In this document: positions 16,761 through 25,277 of the stretch, piece by piece
Layout of the letters: each line of letters begins with the position of its first letter
Numbering within the stretch: position 1 is the stretch's first letter
NCBI RefSeq assembly: GCF_000264375.1
Contig: NZ_AJXW01000004.1
Span: 1-43,793 of the forward strand
DNA length: 43,793 nt
Reading direction: 5' to 3'
Source of the DNA: Rhodanobacter thiooxydans LCS2
GTDB lineage: Bacteria; Pseudomonadota; Gammaproteobacteria; Xanthomonadales; Rhodanobacteraceae
The notes under the pieces: model-generated
Databases searched by the model: none
Told to the model about the DNA's origin: nothing
The model's input: only the letters and a program-made list of their open reading frames with translations
Translations under genes and position numbers: made by a program

Positions 16761-17357
16761 TCAGCCGTGGCGGCGCCACACGCGGCAGCGGTTGTTGGCC
16801 GGCATCGCCACGTCGTCAACCAGCGCGAAGCCTGCCGCCGCGGCCAGCGTATCCACCGCCTCGGCGTCGCGGATGCCCATGTGCGCGCCGCGCGCCTTCA
16901 GCGATGCGTCGAACGCGGCGTTGCTGTCGCTGCTGTAGTGGCCCTGCCGGTTGAACGGGCCATAGATCGCCAGCACGGCATCGCCAGTGGTGACCGCGGG
17001 CAAATGCGCGAACAGCTGCTGCACCTCGGGCCACGCCATGATGTGCAGGGTGTTGGCACTGAACACCGCGTCGAACGGGCCGGGCGGCCAGGCGCTGCCG
17101 ACGTCCAGTGCCAGCGGCGGCGGGGTGTTCGGCAGCGTCGCCTCGTCCAGCCAGGCGCGAATGCCGGGCAGGTTTTCCGCGCGGTCGGAGCTTTGCCAGC
17201 TCAGCCGCGGCAGCGCCGCGGCGAAATGCACCGCGTGCTGGCCGGTGCCGCTGCCGATCTCCAGCACGTGGCGGCGGCCGGCGAAATGTTCGCGCAGCAC
17301 GCCGAGGATCGGGTCGCGGTTGCGTTCGCAGGAAGGCGAGTAGGGTTTTTCGGCCAT
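16761..17357 (-). CDS. DUF938 SAM-dependent methyltransferase-like protein
   Basis: The 198-aa protein begins MAEKPYSPSCERNRDPIL and has the SAM-binding motif VLEIGSGTGQHAVHFA (about 31-46), motif II/III residues (FDAVFSANTLHIMAW) and YGPFNRQGHYSSDSNAAFD, all diagnostic of DUF938. The substrate is unknown. The ATG is two bases after the stop of the winged-helix/GHKL gene and has no Shine-Dalgarno of its own, so it probably depends on translation of that gene. This coupling, rather than homology, is the reason to consider the two as one functional unit. Confidence 0.87.
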   Translation of the reverse strand: MAEKPYSPSCERNRDPILGVLREHFAGRRHVLEIGSGTGQHAVHFAAALPRLSWQSSDRAENLPGIRAWLDEATLPNTPPPLALDVGSAWPPGPFDAVFSANTLHIMAWPEVQQLFAHLPAVTTGDAVLAIYGPFNRQGHYSSDSNAAFDASLKARGAHMGIRDAEAVDTLAAAAGFALVDDVAMPANNRCRVWRRHG

Positions 17358-17359
17358 GC

Positions 17360-18421
17360 TCAGCGCAGCGGCAACTGGCCGCTTTCCTCATTGCGGGCGA
17401 TTTCGGCGCGGCGGATCATCTGCTGTACTGCCGGCACCGCATGGACCGGAACGAGCGCGACTTCGGGATGATCGTGCGCGAAGACGCGGAACACCTCGTC
17501 CGCAAAAGCCTGGCCGATGCTGGTTACCGCATCGAAGTCCAGCACCACGGTACGGAACCGCTCCACCCGCTGCATCAGGCGTTTGGCCTGCGAACGCGAC
17601 ACCAGGTTTTCGTCACCGACCCGGGCCAGTCTCACCGGTACCACCGTCTTGGCGAAGGTGTAGTCGTCGGGCCCGCCGGAGTACTGGTCGAAAACCTCCT
17701 TGGCCGTCCTGGTGGTGTCGGTGCGGATTTCCATCAGCACGGTCGTACCGTGGCGGAACTGGTGCATGTCGGTGTCGAACAGCGGGTCATCGTCCTGCCC
17801 GTCAGCATGGTCGAAGACCAGATCGCCGGAAGCGATCCGGAAGCGGTCGAACATGCGCGAAGTGAAAAACACGCCTTCGCCGGAATGGCGCCGTGGATCG
17901 GTGGTCAGCTTTCCCTTGGAAAGTTCGAGCAGGGCCAGTCGTTCGTCGGGAAGATCCAGCGCACGGGTGATCTTGCGGAAGATGCCGATGCCGTCGTCCG
18001 CGACCATCATCGCGACCCGGTGGGCATTGCGGTCGACGTGGACCGTGAGGTGTTTCCCTTCGGAGTGGTCGATCGCGTTGTTCACCATTTCGGTCAGGCC
18101 GTGGTGACAGATGTCGAAGATGTTCGCGGGCAGGCCTGACAGCAGGGGCGCGACGTCGCTCGACCACACGCGGTCCTCGGCCAAGCCACGGAGTGCATGG
18201 CGGAAACCCGCACGTCTGGAGTTTCCGGGGCGGTAGGTCGGACGTGTCGTACCGGCCTTGGCAAGATAGCCGTCTCCGATCAGCGCGCGTACGCGCGTGG
18301 CGACGGCCGCGCGGCTGAGCCCGAGCTTTCCGGCGACGATCCGGACGAGATCGTCCGGGTGTTTTTGCACCAGGCGCAGCAGGGTTGCGTCGATTTCCGC
18401 CGAACGGCTGGGTCGGGCCAT
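17360..18421 (-). CDS. Winged-helix / GHKL ATPase / DUF4325 protein
   Basis: This 353-aa protein joins three modules. Residues 8-66 form a winged helix-turn-helix (DLVRIVAGKLGLSRAAVATRVRALIGDGYL). Residues 100-235 form a GHKL (histidine-kinase-like) ATPase with N-box E111 and N115, G1 box D142-D143-G144-I-G146, and G2 box S180-G-E-G183. Residues 255-345 form a STAS-like DUF4325 domain (DFDAVTSIGQAFADEVFRVF). No phosphorylatable His, DHp helix or membrane segment is seen, so it is not a normal sensor kinase. The layout resembles anti-sigma-kinase plus STAS pairs fused to a DNA-binding domain, suggesting an ATP-switched transcription regulator. The start has no clear ribosome site, and three operator-like repeats at 21-bp spacing cover its promoter. 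The ligand and targets are unknown. Confidence 0.88.
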   Translation of the reverse strand: MARPSRSAEIDATLLRLVQKHPDDLVRIVAGKLGLSRAAVATRVRALIGDGYLAKAGTTRPTYRPGNSRRAGFRHALRGLAEDRVWSSDVAPLLSGLPANIFDICHHGLTEMVNNAIDHSEGKHLTVHVDRNAHRVAMMVADDGIGIFRKITRALDLPDERLALLELSKGKLTTDPRRHSGEGVFFTSRMFDRFRIASGDLVFDHADGQDDDPLFDTDMHQFRHGTTVLMEIRTDTTRTAKEVFDQYSGGPDDYTFAKTVVPVRLARVGDENLVSRSQAKRLMQRVERFRTVVLDFDAVTSIGQAFADEVFRVFAHDHPEVALVPVHAVPAVQQMIRRAEIARNEESGQLPLR

Positions 18422-18429
18422 GCCGGCAC

Positions 18430-18483
18430 TGTAAAGTAACTCACGCCGATTGGAAAGTTACTCTTCCGGATTGTAAAGTTTGC
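18430..18483 (-). promoter_or_regulatory. Three 21-bp-spaced operator repeats over a predicted promoter
   Basis: Read on the + strand, TGTAAAGTAACTC (18430-18442), TGGAAAGTTACTC (18451-18463) and TGTAAAGTTTGC (18472-18483) begin exactly 21 bp apart, two helical turns. The first two contain the self-complementary core AGTWACT. On the gene strand, TTTACA (18472-18477) and TCCAAT (18449-18454) are 17 bp apart and give a plausible -35/-10 pair. The repeats therefore cover the -35, the -10 and the start site, the arrangement expected of a cooperative repressor. The obvious candidate is the winged-helix protein encoded immediately downstream. Confidence 0.78.
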
Positions 18484-18490
18484 GCGCGGG

Positions 18491-18688
18491 TCAGACCGGG
18501 CGCCCACGCAGCATGCGCGCGGGCAGCATCAGCAGGGCGCCGAGGAAGGCGAACACGGCGCTTACCGTGATGCCGACCAGCCGCAGCGGCAGCAACAGCA
18601 GCCACACGATCGGGTAGAGCACCAGCGCCAGCAGCGCGAGTGGCCAGCAGAACACCAGCAGCAACAGCCAGAGCAGGAAACCAGCCAT
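18491..18688 (-). CDS. Small hydrophobic membrane protein
   Basis: The 65-aa product, begun at the ATG at 18688 with GAGGG seven bases upstream, is almost entirely hydrophobic: two or three short membrane segments (GFLLWLLLLVFCWPLALLALVLYPIVWLLLLPLRLVG and TVSAVFAFLGALLMLPARML), with an Arg-rich end. I do not recognise a named family. It lies 94 bp after nnrU and just upstream of the operator region of the GHKL gene, and may end the preceding transcription unit. Confidence 0.72.
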   Translation of the reverse strand: MAGFLLWLLLLVFCWPLALLALVLYPIVWLLLLPLRLVGITVSAVFAFLGALLMLPARMLRGRPV

Positions 18689-18782
18689 GCGGTGACCCTC
18701 GCGGAGGGGTGGGGTGGATACTGACTTTAGCGCAGCGCGACACCCGCGCGCAGGTGACTCTCGGCACCCCCGCACCGCAAGT

Positions 18783-19361
18783 TCACGCCATCGGGTTCAC
18801 GCCGATCAATGCCAGATGCAGCCACAGCGCGAACACGGCCCAGCCGGCGATGCCGATCACCAGCGCCAGCAGGTCACCGGCCAGAGTGCCGGCCGGATAG
18901 ACCGCGCCAGCGGCGCGATCGCGTCGGCGCGACACGATGAACAGCAGCACGGCCCACAGCAGGAATGCGCCGAACAGCAGCACGTCGTGCAGCATGCCGG
19001 TAGCCAGCAGGTGACCCACCGCCCAGATCTTCACGCCCAGCAGCATCGGATGGCCGAACTTCGCCTTGAGATGGTTGCGCGGGATGTACGCGGCCGCCAC
19101 CAGCACGAAGGCGAGCAGGGCGAACAGCGCGTTGAGGTGACGCAGCCACAGCGGCGGCACGTACAGCGGCACGGGATGCTGCCTTGCCAGGCCGAAGCCG
19201 TACACGATCAGCACCAGGCCGATGATCGAGATCAGCGAGTAGATGCCTTTCCAGCCCAGTTCGCCAAACCGCGCCCGCTGCCGGTTGCGCCAGTCGTCGG
19301 CGAAGATGCGCAGCGAGTGGATGCCGAGAAAGATCAGCAGGCCGAGGATCAGCACGGGCAT
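18783..19361 (-). CDS. NnrU family membrane protein
   Basis: The 192-aa protein (MPVLILGLLIFLGIHSLRIFADDWR) has about five to six membrane segments and the NnrU pattern GLARQHPVPLYVPP, AAAYIPRNHLKAKFGHPMLLGVKIWAVGHLLATG. NnrU was named from a nitric-oxide-responsive denitrification locus, but members like this one occur without denitrification genes, and related proteins include isoprenylcysteine-methyltransferase-like folds. Start 19361 has GGAG nine bases upstream; the longer reading adds a non-hydrophobic Cys/Arg-rich stretch. No nitrogen-oxide genes are visible nearby, so the cellular role is open. Confidence 0.85.
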   Translation of the reverse strand: MPVLILGLLIFLGIHSLRIFADDWRNRQRARFGELGWKGIYSLISIIGLVLIVYGFGLARQHPVPLYVPPLWLRHLNALFALLAFVLVAAAYIPRNHLKAKFGHPMLLGVKIWAVGHLLATGMLHDVLLFGAFLLWAVLLFIVSRRRDRAAGAVYPAGTLAGDLLALVIGIAGWAVFALWLHLALIGVNPMA

Positions 19362-19431
19362 GGCGGGACTCCGGTGGCGACGGCAAGCGCCGACTATAGA
19401 TGGCTGCAGTGCGGCGCCATAGTGACAATCG

Positions 19432-19986
19432 TCAGGTGACGGCTTCGACCCGCACGACCAGCGCCAGTGCGCCCGGTTGCAGGTCCAGCGTCGCGGCAGC
19501 GGACGCCGGCAGCCAGGCGTCACCCGCGTGCAGCCTGCCGTCGACGCTGTCGATCGCGCCGCGCGCGCAGTACACCAGCATGGTTGCAGTGTCCGTCATC
19601 TGCGTTCCCGCCTTCTGCCATACGTCGACTGCGCCGCGCACGCGGCCGCGGCGCAGCATCAGGTTGAAGTCGCGGGTGGGGCCGCCGGCCAGCGTCACAT
19701 CCACTCTTGCCTCGCCGGGGAACGCGAATGGCGCGAACGGCGTGGTCAACGCGTGCGTGCGCGCGCCGTCCAGCGTCATCGTGAAGCCGTCGCCGTCGAG
19801 CAGCACGATCACCCGGTCGATGCCGGGGAAGCTGGAGAACGGCGCGGCGCTGTCGACCTCGGCCACGCTGACCCGCCACAGGAAATCGTCCATGCCGGCG
19901 CCAGACGGCTGGACGGCTATTTCGCGCGTGCGACCCAGGCCGTTCTTCCACGGCTGCGGCGGGCGGTCGGCCAGGCGGATGATCAT
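19432..19986 (-). CDS. HutD/Ves family cupin protein
   Basis: The 184-aa protein opens MIIRLADRPPQPWKNGLGRTREIAVQP, the typical HutD start (PWKNGGG-like), and keeps FLWRVSVAEVDSAAPFSSFPGIDRVIVLLDGDG, consistent with a double-stranded beta-helix (cupin) fold. HutD is often found with histidine utilisation genes, where it may limit pathway flux, but no hut genes are present here. Its ATG overlaps the dinG stop by 4 nt (ATGA), so it is translationally coupled to a DNA repair helicase. Confidence 0.87.
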   Translation of the reverse strand: MIIRLADRPPQPWKNGLGRTREIAVQPSGAGMDDFLWRVSVAEVDSAAPFSSFPGIDRVIVLLDGDGFTMTLDGARTHALTTPFAPFAFPGEARVDVTLAGGPTRDFNLMLRRGRVRGAVDVWQKAGTQMTDTATMLVYCARGAIDSVDGRLHAGDAWLPASAAATLDLQPGALALVVRVEAVT

Positions 19987-22100
19987 GCGGTCCTCTCGAT
20001 GACGCGCCGGAACGGCGGCAGTGCCTTCAGCATGCCGCTGCCGTAGCGCTTGGTGACCACGCGGCGGTCCAGCAGCACGATGCGGCCATGGTCGCTCTCG
20101 TTGCGGATCAGGCGACCGCAGTACTGGGTGAGCAGGCGGGTGGCCTCCGGGATGCTCACTTCAATGAAGGGATTGCGCCCGCGCGACTCCAGCCATTCGG
20201 CATAGGTGGCGCCGACCGGGTCGGTGGGCACGGCGAACGGCAGCTGGGTGATCACCACCGTCTCGCACAGCTTGCCCGGCAGGTCGAGGCCTTCGCCGAA
20301 CGAGGCCAGCCCGAACAGCGTGCTGCCCTTGCCGGCTTCGATGTCGGCGCAATGCTCGGCGACCAGCTGCGACTTGCCCAGCGAACCCTGCGCGCGCACC
20401 TTGCGCACCTGCGCGATCGGCAGCTTCTGCAGCACGCGGTCGAGCTTGGCGCGCGAGGTGAACAGCACCAGGTTGCCGGCGTCCCAGTCCAGGTTTTCCG
20501 CCAGCCACTCGCTGATTTCCTCCGCGTGCGCCTCGCGTGCGTCGGGCAGCGTGCGCATCGAGGGCACTTCGAGCCGCGCCTGCGCGGACAGGTCGAACGG
20601 CGAGGGCAGGCTGAGCGTCAGCGCGTCGTCGGGCAGGCCCACCGCATCGGCGAAGTTGCGGAAATTGCCGCCGGCACTCAGCGTGGCCGAGGTCAGCAGC
20701 ACGCCGCTGGCGTTGCCCCACAGCACCTCGCGCAGCAGGCCGGCGGCGGATACCGCCGAGGCGTGGCAAACCAGTTGCTGATCGGCGCCCAGGGTGATCC
20801 AGCGCGCCAACGGCGGCGCGTCATCCGGATCGTCCGCCGACCAGGCGCGCCAGCAGGCGGCCTGCCGGCCGATGCGTTCCAGCGCGATGCCCAGCTCGCG
20901 CGACAGCGCCTCCTGGGTCGGCCCGCCGTCGGTCATCTCCACCACCGCGCGGCGCACCGCGCCCAGCCAGCGCTGCACCTCGCCGGTGAGCAGGCTGAGC
21001 GCCCGCGCCTGTTCCACCCACGGCTCGGGCAGCTGGCCGAGCGAGCCGCGGTACATCGGCTCGGTTTCGGCCGGGTCAGGCAGCCAGCTGAGGCGGATGG
21101 CTTTCTCCAGTTCTTCCAGCGCGTCGCTGAGTTCCTGCAGCCTGGCGTCGCCGGCGTCCAGCGTGAGCCGGCCCAGGCTTTCCTTGTCGGTCAGCGAGTA
21201 CGCCGCGTGCACCTGGCGACCGAGCCGGCTCAGCTGGCGCACGCTGGCGGTCATGTGGACCTCGGCCGCACCGCGGTCGACCGCTTTGCCCGGCAGGTGG
21301 TGGGCTTCGTCGAACACGTACAGCGTCTCGTCCGGGCGCGGCAGGATCACCCCGCCCCAGCCCGGCTCGGCGCCGCCGTCGGCCTCGCCCGGCATGGTGA
21401 GGTCGGCCAGCACCAGGTCCTGGTTGGCCACGATGATCTCGGCGTCGTCCACCGCGCGGCGCGCGACGAAGAACGGGCAGACCATGAACTGGCCGCACTT
21501 GCGGTTGGTGCAGCCGCCGGCGCTGGTGGTGATCATCGGGCGCAGCAACTCGCTGACCGGCTCCGGCGCGCTGTCCATGTCGCCGTCCCACTCGCGGCGG
21601 TCGAACGCGTCGCGCAGCTTCGCCAGCGCCTGCTTGTCGCGCGGCTGCGGCGGCTTGTCCCACAACAGCAGGTCCGCCTCGAACCCGGCCAGGCCCAGCT
21701 GCGCGTCGTGGATGCTGTTGGCCGCCATCAGCAGGTTGCGCGGGCACAGGTAACGGCCGCGGCCCTTGGCCAGCGCCACCTTCGCCTCGATGCCGTTGAG
21801 CCGGAGGTAGAGCGGGATGTCACGCTGCACCAGCTGTTCCTGCAGCGCCACGGTGGCGGTGGCGATCAGCAGCTTTTTCTTCTGGAAGCGTGCCACCTCG
21901 ACGCCAGCGATCAGGTAGGCCATCGACTTGCCGGTGCCGGTGGGCGCCTCGACCGCCGCTACGCCGCCGGCGCGGGCGAACGCCTTGGCCGTCTCGGCGA
22001 TCATGCGCCCCTGCGAGGCGCGCGCGCGGAAGCCGGGCAGGCCGTCCTTCAGTCGTGCGTAGGCGGTGCGGATGGCGTCCTTGGTGGTGTCGGTAAGCAT
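19983..22100 (-). CDS. dinG: ATP-dependent DNA helicase DinG
   Basis: DinG is an Fe-S cluster, XPD-like 5'-3' helicase that resolves R-loops and forked DNA. The 705-aa product has Walker A EAPTGTGKS (K58), four iron-sulphur cysteines C119, C196, C201 and C207 (spacing as in E. coli DinG), the DEAH box VFDEAHHL, motif III (LLTSATLS), and the C-terminal helicase motifs (FGLASFGEGLDLPG and QYCGRLIRNESDHGRI). I chose the ATG at 22100 (MLTDTTKDAIRTAYARL); a longer in-frame start adds 14 Arg/Pro-rich residues. No strong Shine-Dalgarno or LexA-type site was seen in the 210-bp divergent gap to the GGDEF/EAL gene. Confidence 0.96.
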   Translation of the reverse strand: MLTDTTKDAIRTAYARLKDGLPGFRARASQGRMIAETAKAFARAGGVAAVEAPTGTGKSMAYLIAGVEVARFQKKKLLIATATVALQEQLVQRDIPLYLRLNGIEAKVALAKGRGRYLCPRNLLMAANSIHDAQLGLAGFEADLLLWDKPPQPRDKQALAKLRDAFDRREWDGDMDSAPEPVSELLRPMITTSAGGCTNRKCGQFMVCPFFVARRAVDDAEIIVANQDLVLADLTMPGEADGGAEPGWGGVILPRPDETLYVFDEAHHLPGKAVDRGAAEVHMTASVRQLSRLGRQVHAAYSLTDKESLGRLTLDAGDARLQELSDALEELEKAIRLSWLPDPAETEPMYRGSLGQLPEPWVEQARALSLLTGEVQRWLGAVRRAVVEMTDGGPTQEALSRELGIALERIGRQAACWRAWSADDPDDAPPLARWITLGADQQLVCHASAVSAAGLLREVLWGNASGVLLTSATLSAGGNFRNFADAVGLPDDALTLSLPSPFDLSAQARLEVPSMRTLPDAREAHAEEISEWLAENLDWDAGNLVLFTSRAKLDRVLQKLPIAQVRKVRAQGSLGKSQLVAEHCADIEAGKGSTLFGLASFGEGLDLPGKLCETVVITQLPFAVPTDPVGATYAEWLESRGRNPFIEVSIPEATRLLTQYCGRLIRNESDHGRIVLLDRRVVTKRYGSGMLKALPPFRRVIERTA

Positions 22101-22310
22101 GGATGGAAGCGGGGACCTGCGCTGCGGATGACGCCGAAACACGGCGGCGCCGACTCATGGCGTTGGCCAGCCGGACGCGATGGGGCAGTTTATCGGTATT
22201 GCGTGTTGGCCCGCATGGGGGCAGGCTCGCCATGTCCGATGCCGGCGTTGCCGCGGGGTTTCGACCGGGGGCCGTCCGCCGGCGTTGGCGGGCGCGGGCT
22301 TGGGGATTCG

Positions 22311-25271
22311 ATGAAGGATGCCGATGCCATGGAAGCGGGGCCGCCGCAAGGTGGATCGCTGCAGCTGAGCTGGCTGGCCCGGCTGATCGGCACGCATGCG
22401 CCGGAAGAGGTGGCTGCGGCGATCGCCGACCTGGTGCAGGCGCGTCCGGGCTGCGTTGCTGCCAGCGTGCGCTGGGGGCAGGGCGAGGTCGTTGCCGCGC
22501 AAGGCCGCCCGCCGATGTCGTTCGCGCCGGCCGATGCGTCGTGGCTGGTGGCGGCCGCCCGCACGGCCGGGCCGTTGCGGCACCCGGACGGGCGACGTGT
22601 GGCGGTTCGCCTGTGCACACAGCCCGACGTGGCACTGCTGTTGCTGGAATGGCAGCCCGGCCATGCCGACGAGCGCCTCCTCGCGGAGCTGGAAACGCCG
22701 CTGCGACTGGCCGGCCAGCACCTGCGCTGGGCCTTGGAGTGGGCCGAGCTGAAGGATTCGCACGAGCAGCTCGAACGCTCGGAGAACCTGCAGCGTGCGC
22801 TGTTCGCGATCTCCGACCTGGCCGGCTCCGAGCGCGACATGCCCGACCTGCTGCGCGGCATCCACGCCATCGTCAGCACGCTGATGTATGCGGAGAATTT
22901 CTTCATCGTGCTGCATGACGCCGTGCAGGACACGATCCGCTTCCTGTACTTCGTCGACGAGCAGGAGCCGGTCCCCCCGGGCGGCGGCCAGGACATGCCG
23001 CTGGGCGCGATCGAGCACACGCTGACTTGGTACGTGATGCGCGACGGCAAGGCGCGCATGGGCAATGCCGAGGAGCTGCGCCGCCAGGTGGTGGGGCCGG
23101 TGACCCTGATCGGTCCGGACAGCTACGACTGGCTCGGCGTGCCGCTGCTGCGCGACGGTCAGCCGCGCGGCGCGCTGGTGGTGCAGAGCTATTGCCGCGA
23201 CATCGGCTTCACCGACGAGGACCTTGCCCTGCTGGAGTTCGTCGGCAGCCACATCCTCACCGCGCTGGAGCGCAAACAGGGCAAGGACGAACTGGAGCAG
23301 CGGGTGCAGCGGCGCACGCTGCAGTTGGCCGAAGCGAACCGCGGGCTGCAGCAGGAGATCGTCGAGCGCCAGCGCGCCGAGCACCTGCAGGCCGCGCTGT
23401 TCCAGCTCGCCGAGCTGGCCACCGAGGACATCGACCAGGGCACGTTCTACCGGCGCGTGCATGCGGTGGTGGCCGAGCTCCTGAACGCGCAGAACTTCTT
23501 CATCGGGCTGCTCTCCGACGACCGGCTCAAGCTGACCTTTCCCTACTCGGTGGACGCGGTGCTGGCGCCGCCGGCCGAACGCGTGCTGACCCGCGGCCTG
23601 AGCGAATATGTGATGCGCCTGGGGCGCGCGCTGCGGGTGGACAACGCGGACATCGAGGAACTCGAGCAGCGCGGCGAGATCGCGCCGGGGCGGATGAGTT
23701 CTCCCGCGATGTACTGGCTCGGCGTGCCGTTGATCGTGGCCGACGAGGTCATCGGGCTGGTTGCCGTGCAGAGCTACCGCGCCGACGTGGTGTACGGTGC
23801 GGCCGACCAGGAGCTGCTCAGCTTCGTCGCCTCGCAGGTCGCCAACAGCCTCACCCGGCGCCGCTCCGCCGAGTCGCTCCGGCGTGCCTACGAACAACTG
23901 GAACAGCGGGTGGAAGAGCGCACGCTGGCCCTGCGCAGGGAAATCAGCGAACGCGAGCGCATGCAGGACCAGCTGCGCCATCAGGTCATGCACGACGCAC
24001 TCACCGGGCTGCCGAACCGCGGCTACCTGCGCGAGCGCATCGACCGCGCACTGGACGCCATGCGGCGTGAGCCGCAGCACCCCTGCGCGCTGCTGTACCT
24101 AGACGTGGACCGCTTCAAGATCATCAACGACAGCCTGGGCCACCTGGCCGGCGACGAGGTGCTGAAGGAGGTGGCGCGGCGCCTGGCCGGCTGCGTGCGC
24201 CATCCGGATCTGGTGGCGCGGCTGTCCGGTGACGAGTTCGCGATCCTGCTGGAACAGGACGAACTGCCGTGGGCGGCCACCGCCGTGGCGCAGCGCGTGC
24301 TGGACGCGCTGGACGCGCCGATGCCGGTGGCCGGCAAGGAACTGCCGGTAACCGCCAGCGTGGGCATCGCGATCGGCGACGCCCGCTACGCCACCGCCGA
24401 TGAGCTGCTGCGCGATGCCGACATCGCGCTGTACCGGGCCAAGCAGCTGGGCCGCAAGCGCTACGAGTTGTTCGACGAGCGGCTGGCGCAGAACGTGGTC
24501 GACGTGCTCGCGCTGGAAGGCGAACTGCGGCAGGCGCTGGCACAAGGCTTGTTCGAGCCGTACTTCCAGCCGATCTGCGCGCTCGACGGCAGCGGGCGCA
24601 CGCTTGGCTACGAGGCGCTGATCCGCTGGAACCATCCGCAACGCGGCCTGCTGCGGCCAGGCGACTTCCTGAGGATCGCCGAGGACAGCGGGCTGATCGA
24701 GACGATCGACTGGCACATGTTCGAGCTGAGTTGCCGGCTGCTGCTGCAGCACGGACGTGACGACAGCTTCATGACGGTGAACGTGTCGGCGCTGCACCTG
24801 CGCCATGCGCATTTCGACCGGCGCCTGGTCCAGCTGCTGGAACGTACCGGGCTGCCGCCGCAGCGGCTGGTGCTGGAAGTCACCGAGGGCGCGCTGCTGG
24901 ACAATCCCGAGCATGTGCGCGCCACGCTGGAGCGCCTGCGCGCGATCGGCATCGGCGCGGCGCTGGACGATTTCGGCACCGGCTACTCCTCGCTCAGCTA
25001 CCTGCACTCGCTGCCGCTGCGCATCCTGAAGATCGACCGCGCGTTCGTGCAGGAACTGGACAAGGACGCCAACACCTCCAGTACCACCGTGGTGGCGGCG
25101 ATCCTGGCGCTGGCGCGTGCGCTCAGCATCCAGGTGATCGCCGAGGGCATCGAGACGCCGTCCCAGCGCGATGCGTTGATGGCGATGGGCTGCGAAATGG
25201 GCCAGGGCTACCTGCTCGGCCGCCCGGCGCCGATCGCGCAGTGGCGGGCGCCGGGCAGCGTCGGCGCATGA
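22311..25271 (+). CDS. GAF-GAF-GGDEF-EAL cyclic-di-GMP protein
   Basis: This 986-aa soluble protein has an N-terminal unassigned region, two homologous GAF-like sensor domains (about 160-325 and 359-520) each followed by a coiled coil (RVQRRTLQLAEANRGLQ and RVEERTLALRREI), then GGDEF (about 555-725) and EAL (about 735-980). The active-site loop is S639-G-D-E-F, one change from GGDEF; the inhibitory RxxD site (RHPD) five residues upstream is intact. The EAL domain keeps E768-A-L, the NVSA and LEVTEG blocks, D886-D887-FGTGYS, KIDRAFV and EGIET, so phosphodiesterase activity is likely. SGDEF could be active, or could bind GTP to stimulate EAL. No membrane segments are seen. The extended reading back to 20088 lies antisense to dinG and was rejected. 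Confidence 0.93.
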   Translation: MKDADAMEAGPPQGGSLQLSWLARLIGTHAPEEVAAAIADLVQARPGCVAASVRWGQGEVVAAQGRPPMSFAPADASWLVAAARTAGPLRHPDGRRVAVRLCTQPDVALLLLEWQPGHADERLLAELETPLRLAGQHLRWALEWAELKDSHEQLERSENLQRALFAISDLAGSERDMPDLLRGIHAIVSTLMYAENFFIVLHDAVQDTIRFLYFVDEQEPVPPGGGQDMPLGAIEHTLTWYVMRDGKARMGNAEELRRQVVGPVTLIGPDSYDWLGVPLLRDGQPRGALVVQSYCRDIGFTDEDLALLEFVGSHILTALERKQGKDELEQRVQRRTLQLAEANRGLQQEIVERQRAEHLQAALFQLAELATEDIDQGTFYRRVHAVVAELLNAQNFFIGLLSDDRLKLTFPYSVDAVLAPPAERVLTRGLSEYVMRLGRALRVDNADIEELEQRGEIAPGRMSSPAMYWLGVPLIVADEVIGLVAVQSYRADVVYGAADQELLSFVASQVANSLTRRRSAESLRRAYEQLEQRVEERTLALRREISERERMQDQLRHQVMHDALTGLPNRGYLRERIDRALDAMRREPQHPCALLYLDVDRFKIINDSLGHLAGDEVLKEVARRLAGCVRHPDLVARLSGDEFAILLEQDELPWAATAVAQRVLDALDAPMPVAGKELPVTASVGIAIGDARYATADELLRDADIALYRAKQLGRKRYELFDERLAQNVVDVLALEGELRQALAQGLFEPYFQPICALDGSGRTLGYEALIRWNHPQRGLLRPGDFLRIAEDSGLIETIDWHMFELSCRLLLQHGRDDSFMTVNVSALHLRHAHFDRRLVQLLERTGLPPQRLVLEVTEGALLDNPEHVRATLERLRAIGIGAALDDFGTGYSSLSYLHSLPLRILKIDRAFVQELDKDANTSSTTVVAAILALARALSIQVIAEGIETPSQRDALMAMGCEMGQGYLLGRPAPIAQWRAPGSVGA

Positions 25272-25277
25272 GCGGTT

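Noticed and set aside
20088..22310. N-terminal extension of the GGDEF/EAL protein by 741 residues
   Set aside because: It lies antisense to dinG, has no domain pattern, and the ATG at 22311 follows a GGGGA ribosome site.
22101..22310. LexA box controlling dinG
   Set aside because: No palindromic LexA-type motif of the enteric or xanthomonad kind was found in the divergent gap.
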